Assembly: GCF_900964775.1 (NCBI RefSeq)
Contig: NC_041827.1
Coordinates: 7,549,501 to 7,613,500 of the forward strand
Reading direction: 5' to 3'
Origin: Scleropages formosus
Lineage: Eukaryota > Chordata > Actinopteri > Osteoglossiformes > Osteoglossidae
Length of the DNA stretch: 64,000 bases
The notes beneath the pieces were generated by a model that was not told the DNA's origin, did not search any database, and saw only the letters and a program-made list of their open reading frames with translations. Each line of letters begins with the position of its first letter. Positions within the stretch are counted from its first letter, which is position 1. Below are positions 28,801-38,739 of the stretch, piece by piece. The translations under genes and the position numbers were made by a program.

Positions 28801-30973
28801 AAACAACCCGTCCAGAGGCGTGACGGCAGTCGGCGCAACTCAGAGCCGCTCTTCCCGTTTTAAACGAATTCGCGGCCTCTCGGCTGACATTGTGTCACGC
28901 AAATAGGGCGAACGCATTCCTTCGGCAATTCAATAAACAGGGTCCCACCCAAAGGATTTACAGGAAAAACAAACTCTTTTCCAACTGACGCTCAACAGTG
29001 GGGGGGTGAAAACCTTTGTCTACAACATATTCAAGTGACTTCAACTGTCTAAAGAAAACCAAAACTGTAGTAACTGATGCTTTGCTCCAAACCACTTAAG
29101 GAATGTTAGACTCACATACCAAGTCACCTATTCATACAGTGGGGTATATGGAGTAGAGTCCCTTGATCAAGGATACTACTGCACCAGTGGGGATCTGAAC
29201 CCAGTTCTGATTCCTGACCCCTGACCTCTGACCCCCCCCCCCCAGTACAATGGAGAAGAATGCAGGCAGATCTGCAGCACTGGACAGGGGGGGGGGACGC
29301 GCACTCATCGTGGAAGGCAGTTCCTGCTCTCTGGAATGCGGCCGGCCCACTTCCACGGGCTCGTGCCCATATAAAGGCATCGCGGGAGCGGGCGCGACAC
29401 GAGCGGCCATATCAACCGTGCGCGCGCAAACGAGTGTGGAGAGGAGCGCGATCAAAGCACACAATGTGCGCGCGGCCTGTGTGTACACGACCTAAAAAGG
29501 ACATCAGCCAGCGGAGCGACAGGGGTTCAGCGGAGCACAGCTGTTCACACACACACACACACACACACACACCACCCGAGAGCGCGCACTGAGTAGACAC
29601 ACACACTCTTGGGAGCGCGCACTTAGTTTCTCCATCTAAACACGCACGCGCTTCCGGGTTCCACAGCCGAAGAATTTCTTCAAGAAACGACGACGGCTTT
29701 ACCCGTCTTTACCCGTCCAGGTGCGGCCCCAACCGCACTTTCAGTCCCCACCGCAACGCGAACACAAGGGCAACGCAAAGAAAAGCCTTTAATTTAAAAG
29801 TTTATCGTCACGTCAGACACTCGAAACACAACTACAACATCTCACGTGAAGAAGCGTGAAGCGTCCGGACATAACATTATGATTGTGCTACAGCTGTCAG
29901 CGCGTACAGGGTCACACATAAAGTCCATATTATTATGAATAAATTGCTAACGGTGTAGGGCTGGTCATGACATACATGATGAAATGTGTCTATATAAAAT
30001 GTGTGTGTGTACACAACAACGCTACAGGACTCAGGAACGGATGCGGCCGCGCGCTCTTTCGCCATTCTACGTCAGCGAACGTGTGTTCGGAACTCACCCC
30101 GTGCAGCATCGGCTCCGGTTTGCACTGGATCGGGAAAGCGCGAGACCGAGCAGCACGGACACGGGAGGACAGAGCTTTACAAACGGAGTGTTCGTTCCCC
30201 CCCCCCGAGGAGGCAGGAGATGGTGAGCAGAGCAGAGGCCACGGACGGACGGAGACACACAGCACGATGGACAGATGGAGCAGAGAGAGAACGAGCCAAG
30301 ACGCAGGACAGGACAGGAGGAGGGAAGGAGGACAGTTTTTGTGAAAACGAGCTTCGGACACAGCGGAGTTAATTTACTGAAGGTAAAAACTTGGTCTACA
30401 TCTCCATCATCACTTCGTGTAATTAAGGTTCGATAAAGTCGAATACTCACCGATGATCTGGTCTTCGGAGAAGTCAGACTGTTCGAAGAGGAACACGAGA
30501 CGAGAAACCGTTTTTTATACAATCGCAGCCAATGCAACATACATACACGCCACTCAGCGCAGCAGCGGGCACCTACAGCAAGTAATTGCAAACACCATCC
30601 TGACCTGTGTTGCCAGATCACAAAATTATTATTTTCCGATATCAAAACGAAGCAGCCCAACATAGTTCTGTTATTTTTAACCACCTGCTTCCTCACACTG
30701 ACTGAGTCCATGCCATATCATTTTGTTGCCATAAATTAAGCCCTTCTCAGACAGTGTATTGCATACACACAGAATTTACGTGATTATTATGATTATAAAT
30801 TATATACCTCTCCCCCTGGCAGAGCAGACGTTGCAACTTAAAATATCACAGCTGAAACTACCCCTGTGAATATTAAATAATTTCCTGAAAGAATAGTAGT
30901 AATTTCGCCCTGAAAGGATTAAATAACCACCCATTACAAAATATAATTAAGAAAAGGAAGGGAGTCATACCAT
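25898..30973 (-). CDS. myl6: MYL6, essential (alkali) myosin light chain 17 kDa
   Basis: Coding exons in transcript order (plus coordinates): 30971-30973, 30451-30478, 27775-27918, 27441-27614, 26911-26988, 25898-25926. They total 456 nt, or 151 residues, the same as human MYL6. Exon 1 contributes only the ATG, followed at once by the GT donor, and exon 2 is 28 nt; this split matches my recollection of the mammalian gene. EF-hand-like loops are visible at about residues 20-31 ([12 protein letters not shown]), 97-108 ([12 protein letters not shown]) and 131-143 ([11 protein letters not shown]). The C-terminus is ELVRMVMSG, the variant linked in mammals to the smooth-muscle isoform. The protein binds the neck of non-muscle and smooth-muscle myosin II. 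No N-terminal Ala/Pro-rich extension of MYL1/MYL4 type is present, which argues against those paralogues. The gene is convergent with SMARCC2. Confidence 0.96.
27129..27330 (+). repeat. SINE family A in MYL6 intron 4
   Basis: GGGGCACGGTGGCGCAGCAG head and complete body to GTTGCTGGGTTAGGCTCCAG. The last part is shortened and merges into a TGTGTTTGTGTGTT tail. It is antisense to MYL6. Confidence 0.85.
29130..29215 (-). repeat. Family B SINE fragment
   Basis: CCTTGATCAAGGATACTACT and GGGGATCTGAACCCAGTTCT correspond to the middle and B-box part of the family B repeat, minus orientation. Truncated. Confidence 0.5.
29280..30370. promoter_or_regulatory. GC-rich segment with CArG-type sites in MYL6 intron 2
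   Basis: The middle of the 2.5-kb intron 2 is much richer in CpG than its surroundings. It contains a consensus CArG box CCTAAAAAGG (29491-29500) and, 114 bp before it, CCATATAAAGG (29367-29377), a one-base-longer CArG-like site that also reads TATAAA on the plus strand. A CA repeat lies at 29548-29571. SRF bound to CArG boxes is the classical regulator of smooth-muscle and cytoskeletal genes. An enhancer or alternative promoter for MYL6 is inferred. Confidence 0.35.
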
Positions 30974-31110
30974 GTTCGCGCCTTTCCGGCTCTTCTGTAT
31001 CTCCGTCGGCGGTCGGAAGATGACTGGCGCAGACTACAGCGGTCAGGTTCGTTATCTAGTGACGTTGTTACGTGTGACGACATACCAGCTTCAGCCAATT
31101 AAATGGGACG
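30974..31110 (-). promoter_or_regulatory. myl6: MYL6 5'UTR and core promoter
   Basis: This short GC-richer segment lies immediately upstream of the one-codon exon 1. On the plus strand it contains GTGACG at 31059 and TGACGACA near 31076, both CRE-half-like, and an AGCCAATTAA (CCAAT-type) sequence around 31093. No TATA box is evident. The start site is inferred to lie within about 100 bp of the ATG. Confidence 0.45.
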
Positions 31111-31601
31111 GGCGTTGGCTTCTCGGCCTTTGCCGTAAACCAAGGACAAGCTAAAGCTCACAATTACGACAGAACTGCACAAAAAAGCGACACTGAAACC
31201 TGAACTTAAATGTAAATGTATATTGCATTCTTATTAATAGCAAGTTTGCCAAATGTCTAACGCAGAGTATGTAAAGCATTTATAACAAATGTAATTCCAT
31301 TACATACAACATGCACTCGTATTTTTCTCATCATGTTCGTCGCTTTTGTCAGTCAGGCGTCAGTTAAGAATAAATGTAAACGTCACGTGTAAATCGCGCT
31401 TATTCAGGCGAGCTGAAAATGTAGTGTTTTTAGCCAAATTTACTTTTTATTATGCAAACATTCTGGATGGTTTCCCGTCATTGGTCTGTGTATAATCCAT
31501 GGTACTGATGCTGCGCTACAGTGAAATGGATGCGCTGAGGCGCCACCAAGTGGACATTGTTGTCAATTGCAGGGTGAAGCGCGAAGAACGTCTGTACTGT
31601 A

Positions 31602-31812
31602 CATTTTACATTACATTTACTTTTATTCATTTAGCTGAGGCTTTTCTCCAAAACGGCATAGAGTGTTAATCTTCCTATAGTTATCTAGCCATTTGTACTG
31701 GTGGGTAATTTTACTGGAGCAATTCAGGGTAAGTACCTTGTTCAAGGGTACTACTGCCACAGGGGAGATTCGAACCTGCGACCTTTGGGGCAGAAAGCAG
31801 CAGCTCTAACTA
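31602..31812 (-). repeat. tRNA-derived SINE, family B
   Basis: TTTATTCATTTAGCTGAGGC, AGCAATTCAGGGTAAGTACC and GAGATTCGAACCTGCGACCT read as the minus-strand form of a tRNA-headed SINE. In the MYL6-TSFM spacer. Confidence 0.8.
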
Positions 31813-31995
31813 TTACACTGCCAGCTGTACTGTACTGGTGTATTACTGTAATTCTCATAACAATGAACGCATACACTCTTGTTACTTTGTCTTGATCTTC
31901 AAATTCAACAGGCATGGACATGGGCAGCTTGGCATCAAAGGATCTTACAAAGTAGTCTGATGTGGCTCCCAGTCTTCCCCTCACAGTTTGAGCAA

Positions 31996-32031
31996 CAATA
32001 ATAATAATAATATAATAATAATAATAATAAT
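31996..32031. repeat. (AAT)n microsatellite
   Basis: A run of AAT/TAA trinucleotides with one interruption. Confidence 0.85.
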
Positions 32032-32464
32032 GTATGCAGTAATAATTTAGCAATGGTTCAGAGGTGGAGAAGGAGTGTACAGCTGTCCTCATGCTTGTCT
32101 TACTAACCTCTTCTCTGATAGGGACAAAGGGCAAACTGGAGGGGCAGAGCAGTTGGCCCTTAGCTCTTGGACCTGCGTTATGGGCACTGGGCTTGACGGA
32201 AGGAGGTCCGAGCCTGGAGGGCCCTGACACGGAGGCACGCTTCATGAAGGACGTTTCTTGCGTTGGAGCCTTAATTTTTATTGAAAAGTAAATGACCTGA
32301 CTGTGACTGAGTGAGTGAAAGCACAGAAGCGGGAATAAAAATGTCACATCTTTGTTCATGTGGGGGGGAGCAGCAGTAGAGAGACAAGGGAAGACACGTG
32401 AGAAACATGAAAGGGCATCACAAGAGAATAAGTGAAAAAGCACAGTGGGAGACAAAATGGAAAT

Positions 32465-32668
32465 AAATGAGAGGGGACAGCTGGTAACATTTGGATCCAA
32501 AGGTTGCAGGTTTAATCCCCACCTCTGGCTGTAGTACCCTTGAGCAAGGTACTTACCCATAATTGCTCCAGTGAAGTTACCCAGCTGTATAAATGGGTAA
32601 ATAATTGTAACCTTAACACTGTAAGCCACTTTGGAAAAAAGCATCAGATAACTATGTAAATGTAATGT
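32465..32668 (+). repeat. tRNA-derived SINE, family B
   Basis: GACAGCTGGTAACATTTGGA head, AAGGTTGCAGGTTTAATCCC B-box-like region, CCCTTGAGCAAGGTACTTAC body and TGTAAATGTAATGTA tail. It is inverted relative to the copy at 31602-31812. Confidence 0.8.
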
Positions 32669-32997
32669 AGAAGGCAAAATTGGTGAGAAAATTAACCTGT
32701 ATAAATCAGACATGTTCCTGGATCAAACTGTTTGGCATGAAACCAGGTTATACATATGTTAAAGTGAAAACCTTTATATGTAGGTCTTTGTTTCTGACAC
32801 TTGCTATTTCAGTCTTAGTTCCCATGATAAGTCATCTCTTGTGATCATTCATGAAATATAAAAAAGGACACAAGTTTTATGTATTAATATCATCCTTGGA
32901 CAGAAGTACAAATGTATCAGGTGTATGAATTTGGCAAGCTGAGGCTATTAAAATCAGAAACATGAGCTTTTGTATAATAAAATACTCATGTCAATTC

Positions 32998-33205
32998 ACA
33001 GCTGGTAGCATAGTGATTACAGCTGCTGTCTGTAGAGCCGAAGGATGCAGGGTCAAATCCCAGCTGTTGTGGCTTTGAGCAAGGTACTTACCCCAAATTG
33101 TTCCAGTAAAAAAAAATTAACCAGCACTATAAACAGATAATTACTTCCACGTAGCTTAAGATTGTGAGTGGTTTTGGCAAAAAAGTGTCAGCTAAATTAA
33201 TGAAA
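32998..33205 (+). repeat. tRNA-derived SINE, family B
   Basis: ACAGCTGGTAGCATAGTGAT head, GGGTCAAATCCCAGCTG B-box-like stretch, TGAGCAAGGTACTTACCCCA body and GTGTCAGCTAAATTAATGAA tail. Confidence 0.8.
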
Positions 33206-33346
33206 ATCAACTATTCAACAGTGAAAACGAAGCCACTAAAGTAAATCCACTCGTCACCAATTTCAGAGGTTTTCTTTTTTCTACATATTATAACTACTTT
33301 GCAAGAATAAGTTTGAGATCAGACTTGACACCCCTTGATAAATTGA

Positions 33347-33352
33347 TTTATT
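33347..33352 (-). terminator. tsfm: TSFM poly(A) signal AATAAA
   Basis: TTTATT on the plus strand reads AATAAA for the minus-strand TSFM transcript, about 265 nt past its stop, giving a short 3'UTR. It lies beyond the nearby SINE copy at 32998-33205, which is outside the gene. Confidence 0.6.
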
Positions 33353-33615
33353 AAGTGTTGAGTTCATTAACCAGTGTGTCCCAGCCCATAACATTGCACA
33401 AGGTTTACATGGACAACCCAAGATCAAGCTGCACACTTGGAACAGCCTTAGAACTTCTGTTGAAAAAGGGAAATTTGAATCAGGTGCAGCCTAAATTCGC
33501 ACAAAATGTCTTGACAGGCTATGTGACCGGACACATCTGGGTTTCCCAGGCAAAGGTGTTACAAAAATAAAAGCATTAAAGAAACTAGAGAACCTTGGAT
33601 TGCTTATCCTCACTT

Positions 33616-36600
33616 TCACTCTTCTGTATCATGGCCCCCTTCCCCACGCTGGAATCGGACAAAATCGAGCACGCGAGCCCCTTGCTCACTCAGGTACTGA
33701 GCCACTGTCTTACTGGGGTCTGCCAGGAAGCTCTGAGGCAGTAGGCGGGTTTCTGTGTCCCCACATGACAGATCGTCCATGTTGCCGAGAGAGAGGGGCG
33801 CCTCCCCCACAATGTGCTGGCCCAACTTCCTGCCCAGGGTTTCCGCCTCGCCCCGGACACTCTGAAAGACCACCAGGGCACCGTAGCGGCCCATGGCCAC
33901 ATCAGTCTGTCCCGGCAGCGCTCCGTGGACGTAGGAGCCGATGTTCCATTCAGCAGGCACTCCCAGCACTACTGCTCGCCTCAGGGCTATGTTCTCACCC
34001 AGACGGCCTGTGTAGAAGACAAGCCTTCTTAAGAGGCACATACTGCAGCTCCCTCAAGCTGTTAATGAAGGCATATGTTCCTAAAACACTAGGTTTATCA
34101 CTGCAAACAAAATTCCTGAAAACAAAATGCATTCAACCCTCGAATATTTATCTGCGAAAGCACAGTAAATAACCCTGAAACAGACCTTCACATTTAAATC
34201 TGCTTTTGACTGATGAAATGTTCTGCCAGGAAGACACAATGAGTAAAACAACGTGAACACAAGTATGAATGTAAATAAGAAGCAAGGGGAGGTGGCTGCT
34301 GTTGTGCAGGGGGTTTGGCTGGGTCCCACTCTCTGGTGGGTCTGGGGTTCCAGTCCTGCTTGGGGTGCCTTGCGATGGACTGGCGTCTTGTCCTGGGTGT
34401 CTCCCCCCCCCGGCTTCAGACTGTGAGAGTGTGCGTGTACGTGCATGCGTGCGAGCAATAGTGGCCTGCTCACTACACTCACTCACCCACAGCAAGGGCC
34501 AGGCGGTCAGCCAGCGAGGCTCCTCCAGGCACGGTGAGCTTGGACAGGTCATCCGTAGACAGCAGACTCTGAAACACCGTGTAAAAACGGCGAGATCGCA
34601 CACATAAAGTGCAACATACACAAGTTTCACTTTTAAACATTTCCCAATATTTCACATTTATCTTTCAAACCTGCACTAGTATATAACAAACTGGTTTTAT
34701 TTTCCTAGTCATTGGACTCGATGCCTGCAAGATTTTTGTTCCGTTTTTAAACATAGCACCTCCACTCCAATCAGTCACCGAAGCACCTACTAAAGACCAC
34801 GCACTGGCTGCAGGTGAAAACTACACTGTCCTCAGCCTGATCATCTCTCCGAACAACTGCCAGCGATCTCCTCCGTCAAAACGCCGGGCCTCACCTTTAT
34901 GTACGTAGACCGACTGCCGGTTCTGCTGCGGTGATGAGCCATCGTAGCAAAAGCAACATCTCTGACCAGGCTGTGGAACTTCTCATTCCGTGCAACAAAG
35001 TCAGTCTCACAGTTAACCTGAATAAGCAGGTAAATACAAGTGTTCTTACTTATTCATAAATGTGACCGTTGTTTACCTCCCCTAAGCAATTTCATTCAGT
35101 GTTTACAAAGCATAGTAGGAATATTTGTAGCACTGTATAAAGTGGGCAGAAGGCAGGTGAATTATAAGAATGGGAAGATCAATTCACTGTAATACATACA
35201 TACTGTGGATAAAACAAAAGGGAAGTGTATGAGAACAAACCAGATTACATACTTTCCTAGTAAACACTACATTAAAAATTGAAATTTCATTTCTAAAATA
35301 ATCTGACAATACTAAATTAACATTAATATTCAACAAGTGATTAGTAAAAGAATTTGCTGACGAAGCACAGGTAACTCGACAGGCTCAAGATCGCTCGTGA
35401 AAGTTGGCTTATATTTTTCCCCTTACAATTTAAAATCCTTTTGCGAATGACTTGAAAGAGTGAATCTGGTACCTCAACCATAACCGCAGCTCTGTCTTCT
35501 ATTAGGTGGCCAATAAGGCCCTCCTTGGTGCGCCTTCCCTCCAGTCGCACAGCTTTACTCCAGCCCTCCTTTTGTGCCTGCTCATGCAACCAGCTCTCTG
35601 CCTGTAGTTCAACAGAAAACAAAGTGCAATCAAGTACAGACACGGTAATCGTGTCCAGAAATGAAACATACTAACAGACGCAAAGGCTGTAAGCCAGTCT
35701 GATCAAGTTAAAGAGCAACAGGTGATACGGACAAGATTCACCAAAGCAACTCAGAACTATACGCTCAACTCGGGTTTATATGCTCTGCTACATACAGTTA
35801 TGGGCTCCTTTACACACCTGGATATGTACCTTTCTCAGTGCCACCACAGCAGCAGATGGGATTCCATCCGTTTGTATGGTGGTTCTAAGCAGTGCAGTAT
35901 TTGCTGCCCCTTTAAATGTTCAAATTGTAAGGATTCCATTCATCATTAGTACATATGTGCATGCCAGGTGTTGCGTTTGTCCCATTTTAACCCTGATGTA
36001 ACCAGTAGAAACTGTACACGCATGTCACCTGGAAGTCATTCTCTTCTCTTGGGGCATTGCGAGATCCTTGAGAAGAGAACGACGGAGATGCATTCTGAGA
36101 CCCTTGGTGAATGCTGAGAGGGATTCAGCAGTTGTGAGGGGGAGAAAGACCTCACTCCACAACATCAAAGCCAAAAGAACACCTCTGATCTTTTGATTTT
36201 GGACCTCTACAAAGCAGCCGGAGATGGTGAAGTATAGTGTTCTTGCTGGGGTGTATGGAGCAATCGGATTCTGTAGGTATCGGCAGGCCTGACAGCTTAC
36301 ATTTACATGTATTCATTTAGCAGACACTTTCCCCCAAAGCAACATACATCTCATAGAAAATATGTGTTCATTACATTAGCAGAAAGAGACACTTAGATGC
36401 AGATGTGTGATTCTTAAGTGCACTTGTTACATTCCACCATATGAACCAATGCACATCACACAAGTAGCTGCATAAAACTTTATCCAAATATCTTACACAC
36501 ACACAGTCTGAAACCACTTGTCCCGAGCAGGGTCGTGGGGAACCGGAGCCTAACCCAGCAACACAGGGCGTAAGGCTTGGGGGGGGGTTCCACACACACA

Positions 36601-37566
36601 AAAAAAAAAATCCAAAAAAAAAAGCACAAAGGTTCTCAGCTCTGGCTCCGATGTGGTGGAACAACCTCCCCCTCTCCCTCAGAACTGCTGAATCCCCCTC
36701 CACATTTAAAAAAGGGTCTTAAAACTCACCTCTTCCAGACTCACATAACCATGACCTATTAAGGCTTATCACACATCTCCATCTAAGTCTCTTCTTGCTA
36801 ATGTAATGAACACAAAGTATTTTCTGTGAGATGCACATCGCTTTGGGGGGGGGGAAGCAGCTTCTAAACGAATAAATGTAAATATAGGACGTGGACTTGG
36901 ATGCTGAAGGTTTCAATGAATGTGAATCGTGCTGCAGGACCCCTCGATGAAGGTATTCGCCCTGAACTGATACACGAAAACACCCTGGCCCTGCCCTGCT
37001 GCATAAACAAGTAGGCTATACATTTATTGCGATAAAGCATCAGCTTAATTATAACAGCGACAGTAACGAAGATGTTTTGGAGCCTTTCTCCAACCGCTTG
37101 TCAGAGCGTAAAAATTCTGCTAACCTGTTTGACATCGTTGTCGAATTTTTCCAGGGCCTTCTTGCAGTTGGCGAACGTGTAGCCGGTGCTCTTGCGCAGC
37201 TGCAGCAGGAGGGACTTCTCAGCAGCTAGATGATGGGGACTGGTTGTGTGAACCGACCGGAGGTGAACCTGAGCAAAACACACACAAGTGGAACAAGCAA
37301 TCAGACAAAGTTTGACAAAGACCCGGCTTCTCTGCCGATCAGTACAAGTCTTAAGAAACGTTACGTGTGTGTTATAAAACTCAACTTTACAACATAACAT
37401 GATTCATTAGCACCATCATGATCATCATCATAAAATGGCCATGCCTCATGCTAGTCCTCGGGAAGGGAAATCACTTTTGCACCAAATTACAGCAGCACGC
37501 GTACGACAAAGTTACCTGTGTAATATGTGATCTCACGCATCTCAGCACGGAATATAATAAAGCCAT
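33616..37566 (-). CDS. tsfm: TSFM, mitochondrial translation elongation factor Ts
   Basis: Exons in transcript order (plus coordinates): 37516-37566, 37125-37268, 35473-35601, 34895-35017, 34487-34568, 33616-34007. They sum to 921 nt, or 306 residues; human TSFM is about 325. The first 35 residues ([17 protein letters not shown], then more basic and Ser/Thr residues) have no acidic residue until Glu34, as expected of a mitochondrial presequence. EF-Ts signature 1 is at 41-56 ([16 protein letters not shown]) and signature 2 at 112-119 (ETDFVARN). The C-terminal part carries the GSYVHGA and [11 protein letters not shown] motifs and ends in GHDTEE. Known function: GDP/GTP exchange on mitochondrial EF-Tu in the matrix. 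An alternative upstream ATG at 37703-37705 runs into a stop before any matching splice frame, so the ATG at 37564-37566 was preferred. Confidence 0.95.
34285..34425 (+). repeat. SINE family A, 3'-truncated, in TSFM intron 5
   Basis: The head GGTGGCTGCTGTTGTGCAGG and body to TCCTGGGTGTCTCCCCCCCC are present; the rest is missing. It lies antisense to TSFM between exons 5 and 6. Confidence 0.75.
36010..36270. repeat. Probable dispersed repeat in TSFM intron 2
   Basis: This GC-richer block, with GTGTTCTTGCTGGGGTGTAT and GGTATCGGCAGGCCTGACAG, resembles a widespread fish interspersed repeat from memory. The family is not identified. Confidence 0.3.
36299..36480 (-). repeat. SINE/LINE-tail repeat (family D)
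   Basis: TTCATTTAGCAGACACTTTC and AGCAACATACATCTCATAGA match the copy at 46850-47060 and are a common fish repeat end. Confidence 0.6.
36497..36592 (-). repeat. SINE family A, 3'-end fragment
   Basis: CTGAAACCACTTGTCCCGAG through CCAGCAACACAGGGCGTAAG, minus orientation. The 5' half is missing and is replaced by A-rich sequence and a LINE piece. Confidence 0.75.
36625..36870 (+). mobile_element. L2-clade-like LINE 3' fragment
   Basis: One frame reads [20 protein letters not shown] (36656-36715) and a shifted frame reads [10 protein letters not shown], matching the conserved C-terminal reverse-transcriptase motif of L2/CR1-type LINEs (WNxLPxxLR...FKxxLKTHLF). The frame change between them means decay. 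It is followed by the 3'UTR and an AATAAATGTAAATA end, and lies within TSFM intron 2. Confidence 0.65.
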
Positions 37567-37839
37567 AACTGGAGCCGCGTGTTACGCCACCGGACTCAGT
37601 TTCCACGCGAATGTCATTGACACCCGCCGTCTACGGGAACCGCCGGAGGTCAAACTTCACCGGCCGGACATCCTCTTCTTCTGGGACTCGTCTCTGTACG
37701 CGCATGGTGTGTTTGGCTCGACAGCGCCGCCCACAGGTCAGGAGGTTCATATCTCTACGGGAAGACATGTAACATGCTGCACATTGCATGTCAGGTGTAG
37801 TTTTCAGGACTCAGCTAACAATCTGATTGGTTCAGCAGT

Positions 37840-37895
37840 TCAGATCTTTACTGCTAGGACCTTTGATCAAGGTGCTTACCCTGAATTGTGCAAAA
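37840..37895 (+). repeat. Family B SINE fragment
   Basis: ACCTTTGATCAAGGTGCTTA followed by CCCTGAATTG is the middle of family B, directly before the inverted family A element. Confidence 0.45.
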
Positions 37896-37911
37896 AGAAT
37901 ACCCTGTTGTG

Positions 37912-38073
37912 GGCACGGGGGGCAGTGGGTTGGACTGGGTCCTGCTTTCTGGTGGGAGGGGACACACCCAGGATGAGACGCCAGACTGTCACAAGGCACC
38001 CCAAGCAGGACTTGAACCCCAGACCCACCAGAGAGCAGGACCCCGTTCAACCCACTGCACCACCACACCACCT
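37912..38073. repeat. Inverted (palindromic) SINE family A element
   Basis: It starts as a plus-strand head (GCAGTGGGTTGGACTGGGTC, then TGGTGGG at about 37957). It then switches to minus orientation (GGGGACACACCCAGGATGAG) and runs back to a complete complementary head (GAGCAGGACCCCGTTCAACC to CACCACACCACC). The two heads can pair over about 45 bp. Confidence 0.75.
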
Positions 38074-38423
38074 CTCATTGCTTATGATTAGTTAAAGTTT
38101 ACTGATTACAAAAATACCACTAGTTCTTGGTACTTTGCAGCCATTTGAAGATTCTAGAAGGGAGAAGAACATTCTAGAAAGCATCAGATCCTAAAGGGTA
38201 CTGGAATATTCGGTCCTCGGAATCTAGTGCCACAATTGGCCAAAATTTGTGAATTTTGAAAATGGGGAATATTTTTCTAAAACCTGACATATAGTACTAA
38301 CTAATGCCGAAAGTATGTTTAAGTTAACAAAACTGAATGGAAAATGCAAAAAAAAAATTGCTAGAGTAAAATTTCAACTACACTGTGAAAAGTGTTGGCT
38401 AAATAGGATGATCATTTTTGGCA

Positions 38424-38735
38424 TACAGGTAGTCCTCGATTTATGATAGTTCGACTTACAATTTTTTCGACTTTACGATGGCGAGCTGGCGATAGACATT
38501 TTGTAAAAACCGTATTTTGAATTTTGATTTTTTTCCCGGGGCAAGTGACATGTGATGTGATACTGTCTCGCGATGCTGGGCAGCGACGGTGATCCGCACC
38601 TCCCAGTCTGTTAAGCAGAGGTGTGTATTAGGTGTGTTAAATGCATAAATTAAATTAATTTTCGACTTACGATATTTTCGACTTACGATGGGTTTCGCCG
38701 AACGTAACCCCATCGTAAATCGGTGACCACCTGTA
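38424..38735. mobile_element. Tigger/pogo-like MITE
   Basis: TA-flanked element with inverted ends CAGGTAGTCCTCGATTTA and CAGGTGGTCACCGATTTA (18 of the first 22 bases match). Repeated TTCGACTTACGAT motifs occur near both ends and CTCGCGATGCTGGGCAGCG in the middle. Length, TA target and lack of coding point to an internally deleted Tigger-type (Tc1/mariner superfamily) transposon. Confidence 0.75.
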
Positions 38736-38739
38736 TATG

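Noticed and set aside
31751-32713. 320-codon open frame on the minus strand
   Set aside because: It spans parts of two SINEs and a trinucleotide repeat, shows low-complexity residues from the AAT tract and has no recognisable domain. It is open by chance.
37634-37705. Upstream ATG on the minus strand of TSFM (reads MRVQRRVPEEEDV)
   Set aside because: It meets a stop with no splice donor leading in frame to exon 2, and its acidic stretch does not look like a mitochondrial presequence. The ATG at 37564-37566 gives a better presequence and an exact splice frame.
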